This document shows, in pieces, positions 19,327 to 32,623 of a stretch of 64,000 bases of DNA. The DNA lies in NCBI RefSeq assembly GCF_014648495.1, contig NZ_BMRF01000002.1, positions 186,001 through 250,000 on the forward strand, in the 5' to 3' direction. Numbering within the stretch: the first letter of the stretch is position 1; every line of letters begins with the position of its first letter. Position numbers and translations under genes: made by a program. This stretch comes from Actinomadura cremea (GTDB lineage Bacteria; Actinomycetota; Actinomycetes; Streptosporangiales; Streptosporangiaceae). Below the pieces are notes generated by a model. That model ran no database searches. It was not told the DNA's origin and was given only the letters and a program-made list of their open reading frames with translations.

Positions 19327-20183
19327 CGCTGCTGCTCGACGAGATCGCCAGGGCCACCGCGCGGCTCGCCGAGGCGGGGGCCGCCTCCCCCCGCGCCGAC
19401 GCCGAGGAGCTCGCCGCGGCCGTGCACGGCGTCAAGCGCTCCGAGCTGCACGGCGTCTCCGACGGCTCGTTCGACGCCCGGTTCTGGGAGTTCGTCGCGC
19501 GCCGCGAGGCCGGCGAACCGCTGCAGCACATCACCGGACGCGCGTTCTTCCGCTACCTCGAGCTCAAGGTCGGCCCCGGCGTGTTCGTGCCCCGCCCCGA
19601 GACCGAGGTGATGGTCGGCTGGGCACTGGAGACGCTCCGCGACATGGACGTCCGCGATCCCCTCGTCGTCGACCTCGGCACCGGCTCGGCCGCCATCGCG
19701 CTGTCGATCGCCCTGGAGGCGCCCCGCGCGCGTGTGCACGCGGTCGAGAGGGACCCCACGGCGTTCGTCCACGCCACCCGCAACATCGAGGAACTGGACG
19801 AACGCGGCCGCGTCCGCCTCCACCTGGGCGACTTCGGGTCCGCGCTGCCGGAGCTGAACGGCACCGTCGACCTCGTCGTCAGCAACCCCCCGTACATCCC
19901 GATGAGCGAGTGGGAGTACGTCCCGCCGGACGTCCGCGACCACGACCCCGCCGCGGCCCTGTGGGGCGGCGGGGACGACGGGCTGGACGCCGTCCGCGTC
20001 GTGGAGCGCACCGCCCGCCGCCTGCTGCGCCCCGGCGGCCACGTCGCCGTCGAGCACAGCGATCTGCAGGGCAACGCCGTCTACTGGACGTTCCCCGAGG
20101 AGAACGGCTGGCGCGACGTCCGCAACCGCCGCGACCTCACCGACCGGGACCGTTTCGTCACCGCCCGCATGGTCGCCGACTGA
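19323..20183 (+). CDS. prmC: Release factor glutamine methyltransferase
   Basis: 286 aa from the ATG overlapping the prfA stop (ATGA). The helical N-terminal domain is followed by a SAM-binding fold with [14 protein letters not shown], and the catalytic NPPY is at 188-191. Methylates the GGQ glutamine of RF1 and RF2. Coupling to prfA puts enzyme and substrate on one message. Confidence 0.95.
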   Translation: MTLLLDEIARATARLAEAGAASPRADAEELAAAVHGVKRSELHGVSDGSFDARFWEFVARREAGEPLQHITGRAFFRYLELKVGPGVFVPRPETEVMVGWALETLRDMDVRDPLVVDLGTGSAAIALSIALEAPRARVHAVERDPTAFVHATRNIEELDERGRVRLHLGDFGSALPELNGTVDLVVSNPPYIPMSEWEYVPPDVRDHDPAAALWGGGDDGLDAVRVVERTARRLLRPGGHVAVEHSDLQGNAVYWTFPEENGWRDVRNRRDLTDRDRFVTARMVAD

Positions 20184-20231
20184 CCTTCCGGCTTACCTGA
20201 ACTCCGAACAGGGCGCCTCGACCTCGTTATT

Positions 20232-20256
20232 GTCACTTTACGTAAAGTATTGTGAC
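20232..20256. promoter_or_regulatory. Candidate hicAB operator
   Basis: ACTTTACGTAAAGT (20235-20248) is a perfect 14-bp palindrome, flanked by GTCAC on the left and its complement GTGAC on the right (20232-20236, 20252-20256). AT-rich against the background and 28 bases before the hicA start. HicB antitoxins bind such repeats to repress their own operon (established for the family); binding here is inferred. Confidence 0.5.
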
Positions 20257-20283
20257 TGAGGGGTGTCGGCGGCTTTCATGCCC

Positions 20284-20474
20284 ATGAAGATCCGCGGGAT
20301 CATCAAGCTCGTCGAGGAAGACGGGTGGCGCGTGGCCCGAGTCCGAGGGAGCCATCGGCAGTACAAGCACCCGACAAAGCGGGCACAGTATCCGTGGCGG
20401 GTAGGCCGGGAGAGGACTTGCATGCCGGTACCCGGCGAAGCACTCTGAGGCAGGCGGGGCTGAGGGGGCCGTGA
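20284..20474 (+). pseudogene. hicA: HicA-type toxin, frameshifted
   Basis: Seen: from the ATG at 20284 (or 20278) the product starts MKIRGIIKLVEEDGW ... GSHRQYKHPTK, the RNA-binding HicA fold with its catalytic His in the GSHR(Q) motif. The frame then runs into unrelated residues and a stop at 20448. One base back (around 20374) the reading continues as GTVSVAGRPGEDLHAGTRRS, then TLRQAGLRGP, and stops at 20472-20474. That is the normal HicA C-terminus and gives the classic TGATG overlap with hicB. A single-base deletion in the GCGGGC run explains it. Either the toxin is inactivated, or the base is a sequencing error, or frameshifting restores it. Confidence 0.7.
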
Positions 20475-20689
20475 TGAGCAAGTACGCGGTGGTCGTCGAG
20501 TGGGCCGAGGGAAGTAACTGCAGCGCGTACGTTCCGGATCTGCCGGGCTGCGTCGCGGCGGGGGGCGCGCTGGAGGAGACCCTCGGCCTCATCCGTGAGG
20601 GAATCGAGTTCCACCTCGAGGGCATGCGTGAGGACGGGGAGGAGATTCCCGAGCCCTCGACCGTCGCGGTGATGGTCGAAGCGGCCTGA
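20474..20689 (+). CDS. hicB: HicB-family antitoxin
   Basis: 71 aa with the partially degraded RNase H fold of HicB: YAVVVEWAEGSNCSAYVPDLPGCVAAGG, followed by the helix ETLGLIREGIEFHLEGMREDGEEIPEP. Neutralises HicA and represses the operon in known systems. This short form has no C-terminal DNA-binding domain that I can see. ATG at 20474 overlaps the frameshift-corrected hicA stop; a GTG at 20471 is adjacent. Confidence 0.85.
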   Translation: MSKYAVVVEWAEGSNCSAYVPDLPGCVAAGGALEETLGLIREGIEFHLEGMREDGEEIPEPSTVAVMVEAA

Positions 20690-20719
20690 GCCGGAAGCCG
20701 GGCGTGGGAAACTGGGTTC

Positions 20720-21802
20720 GTGAGCCGACGTTATGACTGCGCTGAGCCGATGGAGCGAACGCGGGGGATCGCGGAGGCGGTCTCGGCGGTACGGCGCGGA
20801 GAGCTGGTGGTCCTGCCGACGGACACGGTGTACGGCGTGGGCGCCGACGCGTTCACGCCTCCGGCGGTCACCGCGCTGCTGAACGCGAAGGGCCGGGGCC
20901 GGGAGATGCCGCCGCCGGTGCTGGTCGGATCGGTGCGCGCCGCCACCGCGCTCGTCGAGGACCTCGGTCCCTACGGGCAGGACCTGATCGACGAGTTCTG
21001 GCCCGGCGGGCTGACGCTGGTGTGCCGCGCGAACCGCAGCCTCATGTGGGATCTCGGGGAGACCAAGGGCACGGTCGCGGTGCGGATGCCGATGCACGAA
21101 CTCGCGGTGGAGCTGCTCAAGGAGACCGGCCCGCTGGCGGTCAGCAGCGCGAACCTCAGCGGTTCGCCGGCCGCGCGGACCGCCGCGGAGGCCGAGGAGA
21201 TGCTCGGCGACTCGGTCTCGGTCTACCTGGACGGCGGCACGTCCGGACACGGCGACGCATCGACGATCATCGACCTGACCGGCTCCGTCCCGCGCCTGCT
21301 GCGCGCGGGCGCCGTCCCGGTCGAGAAGATCCGCGCAGTCGTCGGCATCCTGCTCACCGATGACGAGGGCGAGGACGAGGGCGAGGACGACGACGAGCCG
21401 GACGTCGCCCCGCCGTCCCTCACCAAGGACGCGTCCCCGAACGCCCGTGACGAGGACGGCACCGCGCCGTCCCTCACGAAGGACGAGCCGTCCGCGAACG
21501 GTGCGGCGAAGCCGTCCGAGCCGTCCGATCCCGCCGGGACGGACGAGCCCGCGACGTTGGCCGACCCCTCGGAAACGGATGTGGCCGCGAAGGCGGCCGA
21601 GGCCGCGGGGACGGGCGGGGCCGCGGAGGGGCCGGACGCCTCGGAAACGCCTGCAGGGGACGCGGCGAAGGCAGGTGGGCCGTCGGGCACGGACACGCCA
21701 GCAAAGGACGTTCCGAAGGCTGCTGAGCCCTCGACGGCGGACGTGCCCGCAGCCGACGTGAAGAAGCCCTCGGACCCCCCGGCGACCGACGAGAAGGGGT
21801 AG
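20720..21802 (+). CDS. Threonylcarbamoyl-AMP synthase (Sua5/YrdC) with long acidic tail
   Basis: 360 aa. Residues 10-205 are the YrdC fold: LVVLPTDTVYGVGADA, KGRGREMPPPVLV, WPGGLTLV and GPLAVSSANLSGSPA. Makes threonylcarbamoyl-AMP from Thr, bicarbonate and ATP for tRNA t6A37. The usual Sua5 C-terminal domain is absent. Instead, about 150 residues of Asp/Glu/Ala/Pro/Ser/Thr low-complexity sequence follow, including two PPSLTKD or APSLTKD copies. GTG start 6 bases after a GAAACT box suggests a leaderless mRNA. Confidence 0.88.
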   Translation: MSRRYDCAEPMERTRGIAEAVSAVRRGELVVLPTDTVYGVGADAFTPPAVTALLNAKGRGREMPPPVLVGSVRAATALVEDLGPYGQDLIDEFWPGGLTLVCRANRSLMWDLGETKGTVAVRMPMHELAVELLKETGPLAVSSANLSGSPAARTAAEAEEMLGDSVSVYLDGGTSGHGDASTIIDLTGSVPRLLRAGAVPVEKIRAVVGILLTDDEGEDEGEDDDEPDVAPPSLTKDASPNARDEDGTAPSLTKDEPSANGAAKPSEPSDPAGTDEPATLADPSETDVAAKAAEAAGTGGAAEGPDASETPAGDAAKAGGPSGTDTPAKDVPKAAEPSTADVPAADVKKPSDPPATDEKG

Positions 21803-22055
21803 CCGAACCCACGGCCGTTCGACGCGACGGGACAACGTTCACGCCCCGCGCGGGGCGCGGGGCGCGGGCGCGGCACGGAGACGATGCGGTCGCTCGGTGG
21901 CCACGGGGCCCTTCCCTCGTCACCGCCACTGTTTCCGGGACGGGCCTGCTCACGGCGCTGCAAGGGGTTCTGGGGGCGACCGGCGCCCGGGAGCGGCGCG
22001 TCACACTCGGGGGATCGGGGCGTTAGGGCCGCGGGCGCCGGGTAGCGATGCGACG

Positions 22056-23030
22056 ATGCGAGACGTGCGTGCCCGTGTCCGGGGGCCCGCGATCGGTGCG
22101 GGCGTGCTGCTGGTGGCGCTGCTGGTCGTGCCCGCCGCCGCCGACCCGCCGGTGCGGGAACGGATCCAGACCTACGACGTGGTGCTGACCCTGCGGGCGG
22201 ACGGGGTGCTGCACGTGCGGGAGACGATCGCGTACGACTTCCCCGGCGGTGGTCGCGGGATCGTCCGGCGCGTCCAGTACCGGGACGGCGATCGCCTGTA
22301 CGGGGTCCGGGACGTGCGCGCCAGTTCGTCCACCGGGGCGCCTTCCTGGGTGCAGACGACGAAGCTGGGGCACGACCTGCGGATCGGCGTCGGCACGCGC
22401 GGGCGGGAGGTGCACGGGCGGCAGGCGTACGTGATCGAGTACGACGTCCTGCGGGCGTTCACGCCGCGCGACGGGTTCGACGAGCTGGACTGGGACGCGA
22501 TCGAGACCGGGTGGGACGTGCCGATCGCGCACGCGGCCGTCCGGGTCGAGGGGCCGGTGCGGCTCCGGGACGTGACGTGCCGTGCGGGGACGCCCGGCGC
22601 GAGCGTCCGGTGTGCGCGGGACCGGGACGGGCGGTACGCGATCGACTTCACCCAGGACGGGCTGGCGGCGGGCGAGGGGGTGCGGGTCCGGGTGCGGCTG
22701 CCCGACCGGGCGGTCGCGGCGCCGCCGCCCGCGTACGCGCGGCCGCACTGGGCGGGGACGTGGCTGGGGACGGCGATGCTCGCGTTCGCGGTGGGCGCCC
22801 TGGCGCTGGCGGGGCGCAGGCCGCCGCGCGGGCCGTGGCCCGCCCGCCGGGCGGGCGCGGGCCCCGGGCTGGTGGCGGCGGGCGCTCTGCTGATCCTCGG
22901 CGACGCCGCCTACGACGTTCTCGCCGGCGGTCCGTGGGCGTTCTCCCTGGGAGACCCGTCTCTGGCGGGGCTCGCGCTGCTGACGGTGGGGGCTGGAATC
23001 GTTTCCGCTCAGAGGGTAGGAGAGCCGTAA
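22056..23030 (+). CDS. DUF2207-type membrane protein
   Basis: 324 aa from the ATG at 22056; upstream in-frame codons give a poor N-terminus. A signal peptide (GVLLVALLVVPAAADP) is followed by an extracellular DUF2207-like domain: YDVVLTLRADGVLHVRETIAYDF, GGRGIVRRVQYRDG, YDVLRAFTPRDGFDELDWD. Membrane helices near LGTAMLAFAVGALALAG and PGLVAAGALLILGDAAYDVL follow. Most DUF2207 proteins have a long Gly/Ser-rich cytosolic tail; this one ends shortly after the last helix. Function unknown. Confidence 0.7.
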   Translation: MRDVRARVRGPAIGAGVLLVALLVVPAAADPPVRERIQTYDVVLTLRADGVLHVRETIAYDFPGGGRGIVRRVQYRDGDRLYGVRDVRASSSTGAPSWVQTTKLGHDLRIGVGTRGREVHGRQAYVIEYDVLRAFTPRDGFDELDWDAIETGWDVPIAHAAVRVEGPVRLRDVTCRAGTPGASVRCARDRDGRYAIDFTQDGLAAGEGVRVRVRLPDRAVAAPPPAYARPHWAGTWLGTAMLAFAVGALALAGRRPPRGPWPARRAGAGPGLVAAGALLILGDAAYDVLAGGPWAFSLGDPSLAGLALLTVGAGIVSAQRVGEP

Positions 23031-23188
23031 GGCACGCGGGCGGACGCGAGATGGGATTACAGTTGGTCGGTCTCGGGGCGAACTGATCGCCCCGGACGGC
23101 CGTCTACGTATCGAGGGACGCGTGCGGATCGGACGCGCGCGGGCCCGGTGCGGGCGGCGCGAGGACCGGCGAGGGGAGGCGCAAGGGC

Positions 23189-24367
23189 GTGCGGGAGTAC
23201 CTGCTGACCATCCTGGTCGCCGCCCTCGTGTCCTACGTGCTGACCCCCTCGGTGCGCAGGTTCGCCGTCTGGTTCGGCGCGCAGGCCGTCCCGCGCGACC
23301 GGGACGTGCACGTGATCCCGACGCCCCGGCTGGGCGGGCTCGCGATGTTCGGCGGGATGGTGGCCGCGCTGGTGGTGGCCACGGGGCTGCCGCAGATGCG
23401 TCAAGTGCTGCAGGACGGCGACATCACGGTCGCGAAGGCGCTGCTGCTGTCGGGCGGGCTGATCGTGCTGGTCGGCATCGCCGACGACCGGTGGGAGGTC
23501 GACGCCCTCACCAAGTTCGCGGGGCAGGTCGCCGCGGCCGGGATCTTCATCATGCAGGGCATCCAGATCTACGTGATCCCGCTGCCGAACGGGGAGTCGC
23601 TGTCGCTGCCGCCCGCGTACGGGGTGCCGCTGACGGTGTTCGTCGTGGTCGCGACCATCAACGCGGTCAACTTCATCGACGGCCTGGACGGTCTCGCCGC
23701 GGGCGTCGTCGGGATCGCGGCGCTCGCGCTGTTCTCCTACGCGTACCTGCTGTCGAAGGCGAACGGCATGACGACGCTGACGAGCGCGACGCTGACGGCG
23801 GCGGTCCTGTTCGGGATCTGCGCGGGGTTCCTGCCGCACAACTTCAGCCCGGCCCGGATCTTCATGGGCGACACCGGGTCGATGCTGATCGGGCTGCTGC
23901 TCAGCGCGGCGACCATCATGCTGACCGGGCAGTTCGACCCGGCGGTCCTCGCCAACGGGCTGTTCCCCTTCTGGGTGCCGCTGCTGCTCGTCCCGGCCGT
24001 CGCGGCGGTGCCGTTCATGGACATGCTGCTCGCGGTGTGGCGCCGCACCAACCAGGGCCGGTCGCCGTTCGCGCCGGACAAGCAGCACCTGCACCACCGG
24101 CTGCTGCAGCTCGGGCACTCCACCCGCCGCGCGGTGCTGATCATGTACTTCTGGGTGGGCCTGCTGGCGTCCGGGCTGGTCGGGATGGCCGCGTTCGACG
24201 CCGCGTGGATCACGCTCGGGGTCACGCTGGTCGTGGCGGTCGCCGGTGTGGTGCTGGTGCTGGCCGGGCCGGGGCGCGGGCGGCGCCGCCGGCGCAAGGA
24301 CGAGTCCGGGACGGACGACGCCGGGGGCGGCACCGAGCCCGCGATGCGCACGAAGATGCCCGTCTGA
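23189..24367 (+). CDS. WecA-type polyprenyl-phosphate sugar-1-phosphate transferase
   Basis: 392 aa with about ten membrane helices, MraY/WecA family. GIADDRWEVDALTKF carries the DD motif; NFIDGLDGLAAG and the catalytic FMGDTGSM loop are intact, and the substrate loop HLHHRLLQLGHS is the HxH motif of the GlcNAc-type branch. Transfers a sugar-1-phosphate from its UDP form to a polyprenyl phosphate, starting a cell-surface glycan. GTG start with GAGGGGAGG 10 bases upstream. Located just before the atp operon, as in other actinomycetes. Confidence 0.9.
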   Translation: MREYLLTILVAALVSYVLTPSVRRFAVWFGAQAVPRDRDVHVIPTPRLGGLAMFGGMVAALVVATGLPQMRQVLQDGDITVAKALLLSGGLIVLVGIADDRWEVDALTKFAGQVAAAGIFIMQGIQIYVIPLPNGESLSLPPAYGVPLTVFVVVATINAVNFIDGLDGLAAGVVGIAALALFSYAYLLSKANGMTTLTSATLTAAVLFGICAGFLPHNFSPARIFMGDTGSMLIGLLLSAATIMLTGQFDPAVLANGLFPFWVPLLLVPAVAAVPFMDMLLAVWRRTNQGRSPFAPDKQHLHHRLLQLGHSTRRAVLIMYFWVGLLASGLVGMAAFDAAWITLGVTLVVAVAGVVLVLAGPGRGRRRRRKDESGTDDAGGGTEPAMRTKMPV

Positions 24368-24732
24368 ACGGTCCGAAACCCGCGCGGCTTTCGCCCGGTT
24401 CGTGATCGGTTCCGTGATTTGCGCCACTCGCCGGCGCGCGGAGCCCCGTGCCGTGGCGAGCCGAAGGTGAACTCGTCGGTAACGATCCGTCGTCCCGGGA
24501 CATGTCACCCGGCGTGTTCGCCTAGAGTCGGCTCTGTCGGCAGCCCTGCCGGAGTGTCCCTCGCGGTGCCGGTGCCCCTGACCTGGTCCGCCGAGTGCGG
24601 ACGAATGGTGCAACGGAGCCGCCGAACTGCCGGGCATCGCATTACCTAGAGGGTAATTGTGGACATTCCGGACGCTTGTGATACCTTTCACGAACGGAAG
24701 ACGACCACTCAACGTGACCAGCCGGAGCCCTC
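24368..24732 (+). promoter_or_regulatory. 365-bp region before the atp operon
   Basis: No convincing gene. A possible promoter is TTGTGG (24657-24662), 17 bases, GATACC (24680-24685), about 45 bases before atpI. An ATTACC...GGTAAT inverted repeat (24641-24657) touches the -35. GC content falls here relative to the genes around it. Confidence 0.4.
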
Positions 24733-25152
24733 ATGCAACCTTCCGACGCCCGGATGCTCCGCGGCGCCGCGATCCCGACCGCTCTGGTCGGCGTGGGTGC
24801 CGTCCTGATCGGCCTGCTGACCGCGGGCACCAAGGGACTCTTCGGCGCGGCGCTGGCCGCGGTCGTGGTGATCGCCTTCTTCTCCCTCAGCGCCCTGGTG
24901 GTGTCCTGGGCCGGGCGCATCTCCGCGCAGACGATGATGCTCGCCGCGCTGGCCAGCTACGTCGTGAAGATCCTCGTGGTGATGGTGCTGGTCACCCTCA
25001 TCGACGGGGTGTCGATCTGGAACACCACGGTCTTCGGATGGACGGTCATCGGGCTCGCCCTGACGTGGATCGCGGCGGAGTTCCGGGTCACGCTGCAGAA
25101 GGGCCGACCCTACATTGACGAACCCGAGGGCGCCCTGGACCGGAGTCCGTGA
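24733..25152 (+). CDS. atpI: ATP synthase protein I (AtpI-like)
   Basis: 139 aa with four hydrophobic segments (AIPTALVGVGAVLIGLL, AALAAVVVIAFFSLSALVV, LASYVVKILVVMVLVTL, VFGWTVIGLALTWIA), matching the AtpI family found first in bacterial atp operons. It is not part of the finished enzyme; in other bacteria AtpI helps c-ring assembly or magnesium supply. GGAG ribosome binding site at 24724. Confidence 0.8.
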   Translation: MQPSDARMLRGAAIPTALVGVGAVLIGLLTAGTKGLFGAALAAVVVIAFFSLSALVVSWAGRISAQTMMLAALASYVVKILVVMVLVTLIDGVSIWNTTVFGWTVIGLALTWIAAEFRVTLQKGRPYIDEPEGALDRSP

Positions 25153-25168
25153 TGAACCGCTCACGGAC

Positions 25169-25192
25169 GGTGCCGGCGTTCATGCCGGCACC
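25169..25192 (+). other. Hairpin between atpI and atpZ
   Basis: Perfect 9-bp stem GGTGCCGGC/GCCGGCACC, loop GTTCAT, shortly after atpI. May attenuate or process the transcript. Confidence 0.5.
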
Positions 25193-25260
25193 GGGACCGG
25201 TTCCCAGGGACTACTCCAATATGACCACCGCCATGATGGCCTGCTATCGTCCGGAGCGCG

Positions 25261-25485
25261 ATGAGCGAGCAGAAGCGTCGGCCGGAGGACGGGCAACAGG
25301 AATTCGCCGACGCCGCCTGGTCCGTGCCCAGCTACCTCCTGTCCGGGATGGCCATCTGGGGAGGGCTCGGATGGCTGTTGGCCAAGTGGACCGGACTGGC
25401 GTGGATAACGCCGATCGGCCTGGTCATCGGCGTCGGGCTCGCCATCTACCTGGTCTACGTGAAGTACGGTCGCCATCCTGCCTGA
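25261..25485 (+). CDS. atpZ: AtpZ/AtpI-family small membrane protein
   Basis: 74 aa with two hydrophobic segments (SYLLSGMAIWGGLGWLLAKW and ITPIGLVIGVGLAIYLVYV) after a polar N-terminus rich in Glu/Gln. This is the AtpZ-like layout seen between atpI and atpB in actinobacteria. Probable Fo assembly or divalent-cation role, by family only. Confidence 0.75.
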   Translation: MSEQKRRPEDGQQEFADAAWSVPSYLLSGMAIWGGLGWLLAKWTGLAWITPIGLVIGVGLAIYLVYVKYGRHPA

Positions 25486-25546
25486 GCGGCCCCGCCGCCG
25501 AGGAAGCCTTCGTGAACCATCGCCACATTGATGAAGGGAACGCCGC

Positions 25547-26684
<1,138 letters not shown>

Positions 26685-26715
26685 CCGGGCCTCAACCTGA
26701 GGAGGGGCTGTAGAC

Positions 26716-27273
26716 ATGATCACAGCGACTTCCGTCCTCGCGGCGGAGGAGAACAACCCTCTGCTTCCGCACTCGTACGAGCTGGTCGTCGGGATCTTCT
26801 CGTTCCTCGTCGTCCTCATCGTCGTCGGCAAGATCCTCACCCCGCGCATCCAGAAGACCCTCGAAGAGCGGTCCGACGAGATCGAGGGCGGCCTCAAGCG
26901 GGCCGAGGAGGCGCAGGCCGAGGCCAAGCGGACGCTCGAGGAGTACAAGGCGCGGGAGAAGCAGGCCGCGGTCGAGGCCTCCGACGCGCGCCGCAAGGCC
27001 GAGGAGCAGGCCGCCGCGATCATCGCGGAGGCCAAGGAGCGGGCCCAGGTCGAGGCGAACCGCATCACCGAGGCCGCCAAGGCCGAGATCGAGGCGGAGC
27101 GCCAGCAGGCCCTCGCGGCGCTGCGGGCCGAGATCGGCACGCTGTCGGTCGACCTGGCCGGACGCGTCGTGGGCGAGTCCCTCGAGGACAGCGCGCGGCA
27201 GAGCCGGGTGGTCGACCGGTTCCTCGAAGAGCTCGAGGACCGTGCTCGCACGCAGGAGCAGATCACATCATGA
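26716..27273 (+). CDS. atpF: ATP synthase Fo subunit b
   Basis: 185 aa. One N-terminal membrane helix (VVGIFSFLVVLIVVGKIL) is followed by a long Glu/Lys/Arg/Ala coiled coil (LKRAEEAQAEAKRTLEEYKA and onward) forming the peripheral stalk. GAGGAGGGG ribosome binding site. Overlaps atpH by four bases (ATGA). Confidence 0.96.
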   Translation: MITATSVLAAEENNPLLPHSYELVVGIFSFLVVLIVVGKILTPRIQKTLEERSDEIEGGLKRAEEAQAEAKRTLEEYKAREKQAAVEASDARRKAEEQAAAIIAEAKERAQVEANRITEAAKAEIEAERQQALAALRAEIGTLSVDLAGRVVGESLEDSARQSRVVDRFLEELEDRARTQEQITS

Positions 27274-28097
27274 CCATCACGGGAGCGGTGAGCAGGGCGT
27301 CGCTGGCCGAGGCCGGGGAGCGGCTGGAGGCGGTCGTCGCCTCCGGTGGCGCCGACCTGGCCCGGCTGGGCGGCGACCTGTTCTCGGTGCTGCACCTGAT
27401 CGACCGCGAGCACGGGCTGCGGCGGGCGGTGTCCGACCCCTCGCGGGACGGCGCCGACAAGGCGCAGCTCGTCCGGATCCTGCTGGAGGGCAAGGTCACG
27501 CCGGCCGCTCTCGGGCTGGTCGCCGACGTCGTCGCGCTGCGCTGGTCCTCGCCCACGGAGCTGGCGGACGCGGTGGAGGTCCTCGCGGTCACCGCCGAGG
27601 CCGCCCGCGCCGAGGCGGACGGGAAGATCGACGAGCTGGAGGACGAGCTCTTCCGGTTCTCCCGGCTCGTCGAGGGCGAGGCGGAGCTGCGCGCCGCGCT
27701 GACCAACCGCGCCCTGCCGGACGACCGGAAGCTCGGGGTGCTCCGCGAGCTGCTGGAGGCCAAGGCGACCGCGGCCACATTGGCCCTGGTCACCGAGGTC
27801 GTTCTGCGTCCGCGAGGGCGTAGCCTGGAGGCGGGGCTGGCCGAGTACGGCAAGCTCGTCACCCGGCGGCGGCAGCGGCTGGTGGCCCTGGTCCGGACGC
27901 CGGTCGAGCTGACCGAGGCGCAGCGCACGCGGCTCGCGGCGGTGCTCGCCGCCGCGTACGGGCACGAGGTACACCTGAACATCGAGCTCGACCCGTCCAC
28001 GATCGGCGGTCTGTCGATCCAGATCGGGGACGAGATCATCGACGGCACGATCGCCGGACGGCTGGACGACGTCCGCCGGCGGCTCGGTACCGGCTGA
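27270..28097 (+). CDS. atpH: ATP synthase F1 subunit delta
   Basis: 275 aa, about 95 longer than the E. coli subunit; actinobacterial delta subunits commonly carry such an N-terminal extension. The C-terminal strand pair [34 protein letters not shown] is the family signature. Links the peripheral stalk to the top of F1. Confidence 0.95.
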   Translation: MTITGAVSRASLAEAGERLEAVVASGGADLARLGGDLFSVLHLIDREHGLRRAVSDPSRDGADKAQLVRILLEGKVTPAALGLVADVVALRWSSPTELADAVEVLAVTAEAARAEADGKIDELEDELFRFSRLVEGEAELRAALTNRALPDDRKLGVLRELLEAKATAATLALVTEVVLRPRGRSLEAGLAEYGKLVTRRRQRLVALVRTPVELTEAQRTRLAAVLAAAYGHEVHLNIELDPSTIGGLSIQIGDEIIDGTIAGRLDDVRRRLGTG

Positions 28098-28137
28098 AGC
28101 CGGCAGAGCTGACCCCAAAGGGAGCAAGAGAGGAATC

Positions 28138-29775
<1,638 letters not shown>

Positions 29776-29781
29776 CGGGCT

Positions 29782-30675
29782 ATGGCCCAGGTTCGCCAAC
29801 TCCGGCAGAAGATCAGGTCGGTCAAGTCGACCGCCAAGATCACGCGTGCCCAGGAGATGATCGCCACCTCGCGGATCGTCAAGGCCCAGCAGGCGGTGGC
29901 GGCGTCCAAGCCGTACGCCGACCAGATCACGCAGGCCCTGTCCGCGCTGGTGAGTCACCATGTGGGTGTCGACCATCCGCTCCTTCAGGAGCAGCCGGCC
30001 GACAACCGCAGCGCGGTGCTGATCATCACCAGCGACAGCGGCTTCTGCGGCGCGTACAACGTCAACGTCATTCGTGAGGCCGAGGCGCTGATCAAGCGGC
30101 TGCGGGACGAGGGCCGCGAGCCGGTCCCGTACGTGATCGGCGCCAAGGGCATCACCTGGTACCGGTTCCGCGACCGGCACATCCAGGAGGACTGGTCGGG
30201 GTTCACCGACCGGCCCGACTTCGCCTCGGCGGAGCGGATCGGACGGCGGATGACCGAGGACTTCCTGAAGACGGACGCGGAGGGCGGCGTCGGTGAGATC
30301 CACGTGGTCTACACCGAGTTCGTCACGCGGCTGACGCAGGAGGCCCGGGTCACGCGCCTGATGCCGCTGGAACTCGACGAGGTCACCAGCGACAAGGTGC
30401 CGCCGGCGTACGAGTTCGAGCCGTCGGCGCAGGCCGCGCTGGACCTGCTGCTGCCCAACTACGTCGAGAGCCGCATCTTCCACATGCTGCTGCAATCCGC
30501 GGCGTCCTACCAGGCGTCGAAGCAGCGGGCGATGAAGTCGGCGACCGACAACGCGAACGATTTGGTCGAGGTCTACACGCGCCAGATGAACCAGGTGCGG
30601 CAGGCCGTGATCACCCAGGAAATCAGCGAGATCGTCGGTGGCGCTGACGCGCTCGCCGATTCTGGCGGGGAGTAG
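29782..30675 (+). CDS. atpG: ATP synthase F1 subunit gamma
   Basis: 297 aa. N-terminal helix RQLRQKIRSVKSTAKITRAQEM and C-terminal helix (ATDNANDLVEVYTRQMNQVRQAVITQEISEIVGGA) form the coiled-coil shaft; ITSDSGFCGAYN is in the Rossmann-like part. Central rotor coupling proton flow to catalysis. Six-base gap after atpA. Confidence 0.97.
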   Translation: MAQVRQLRQKIRSVKSTAKITRAQEMIATSRIVKAQQAVAASKPYADQITQALSALVSHHVGVDHPLLQEQPADNRSAVLIITSDSGFCGAYNVNVIREAEALIKRLRDEGREPVPYVIGAKGITWYRFRDRHIQEDWSGFTDRPDFASAERIGRRMTEDFLKTDAEGGVGEIHVVYTEFVTRLTQEARVTRLMPLELDEVTSDKVPPAYEFEPSAQAALDLLLPNYVESRIFHMLLQSAASYQASKQRAMKSATDNANDLVEVYTRQMNQVRQAVITQEISEIVGGADALADSGGE

Positions 30676-32109
<1,434 letters not shown>

Positions 32110-32121
32110 TCCGCTCCGGTG

Positions 32122-32153
32122 CCGCCGGGTCCCGGGGGATCGGGGCCCGGCGG
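32122..32153 (+). other. Hairpin between atpD and atpC
   Basis: CCGCCGGG ... CCCGGCGG stem with a G-rich loop, in the 84-base gap. Could reduce atpC expression or act as a weak terminator. Confidence 0.4.
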
Positions 32154-32193
32154 TGTCGGAACCGGACCGCTTCGCTAATCGGAGGATTGTGAC

Positions 32194-32580
32194 GTGGCAA
32201 CCCTGAAGGTCGGGCTGGTCTCGCCGGAGCGCGAGATCTGGTCCGGCGATGCCAAGATGGTGGTCGCGCAGACCATCGAGGGCTCGCTCGGCATCCTGCC
32301 GGGGCACGCTCCGGTGCTCGGCGTCCTCCTCGACGGCAGCGTGGTCAAGATCGAGCCCGCCGACGGCGGCGAGCCGGTCACCGCGATGGTCGGCAGCGGC
32401 TTCTTCTCCGTCGCGGCCGACGAGGTGTCGGTGCTGGCCGAGCAGGCCGAGCTGAGCCACGAGGTCGACGTCGAGGACGCGCGGCGCGCGCTCGAGGCGG
32501 CGGAGGCGTCCGCCGACGAGGACACGACGGCGGAGCGGCGGGCCCGCGCGCGGCTGCGCGCGGCGGGCGTCGAAGCCTAG
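32194..32580 (+). CDS. atpC: ATP synthase F1 subunit epsilon
   Basis: 128 aa. N-terminal beta sandwich (LKVGLVSPEREIWSG, EGSLGILPGHAPVLGVL) and a C-terminal helix pair (DARRALEAAEA ... AERRARARLRAAG). Links gamma to the c-ring and inhibits ATP hydrolysis. GTG start with GGAGG ribosome binding site. Confidence 0.95.
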   Translation: MATLKVGLVSPEREIWSGDAKMVVAQTIEGSLGILPGHAPVLGVLLDGSVVKIEPADGGEPVTAMVGSGFFSVAADEVSVLAEQAELSHEVDVEDARRALEAAEASADEDTTAERRARARLRAAGVEA

Positions 32581-32623
32581 GATCGTGGCCTGACGGCGGG
32601 GCCGAGCGGAACGGCGGGGGGAA

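Noticed and set aside
24419-24649. 76-aa frame before atpI
   Set aside because: No ribosome binding site, no family; overlaps the presumed promoter region.
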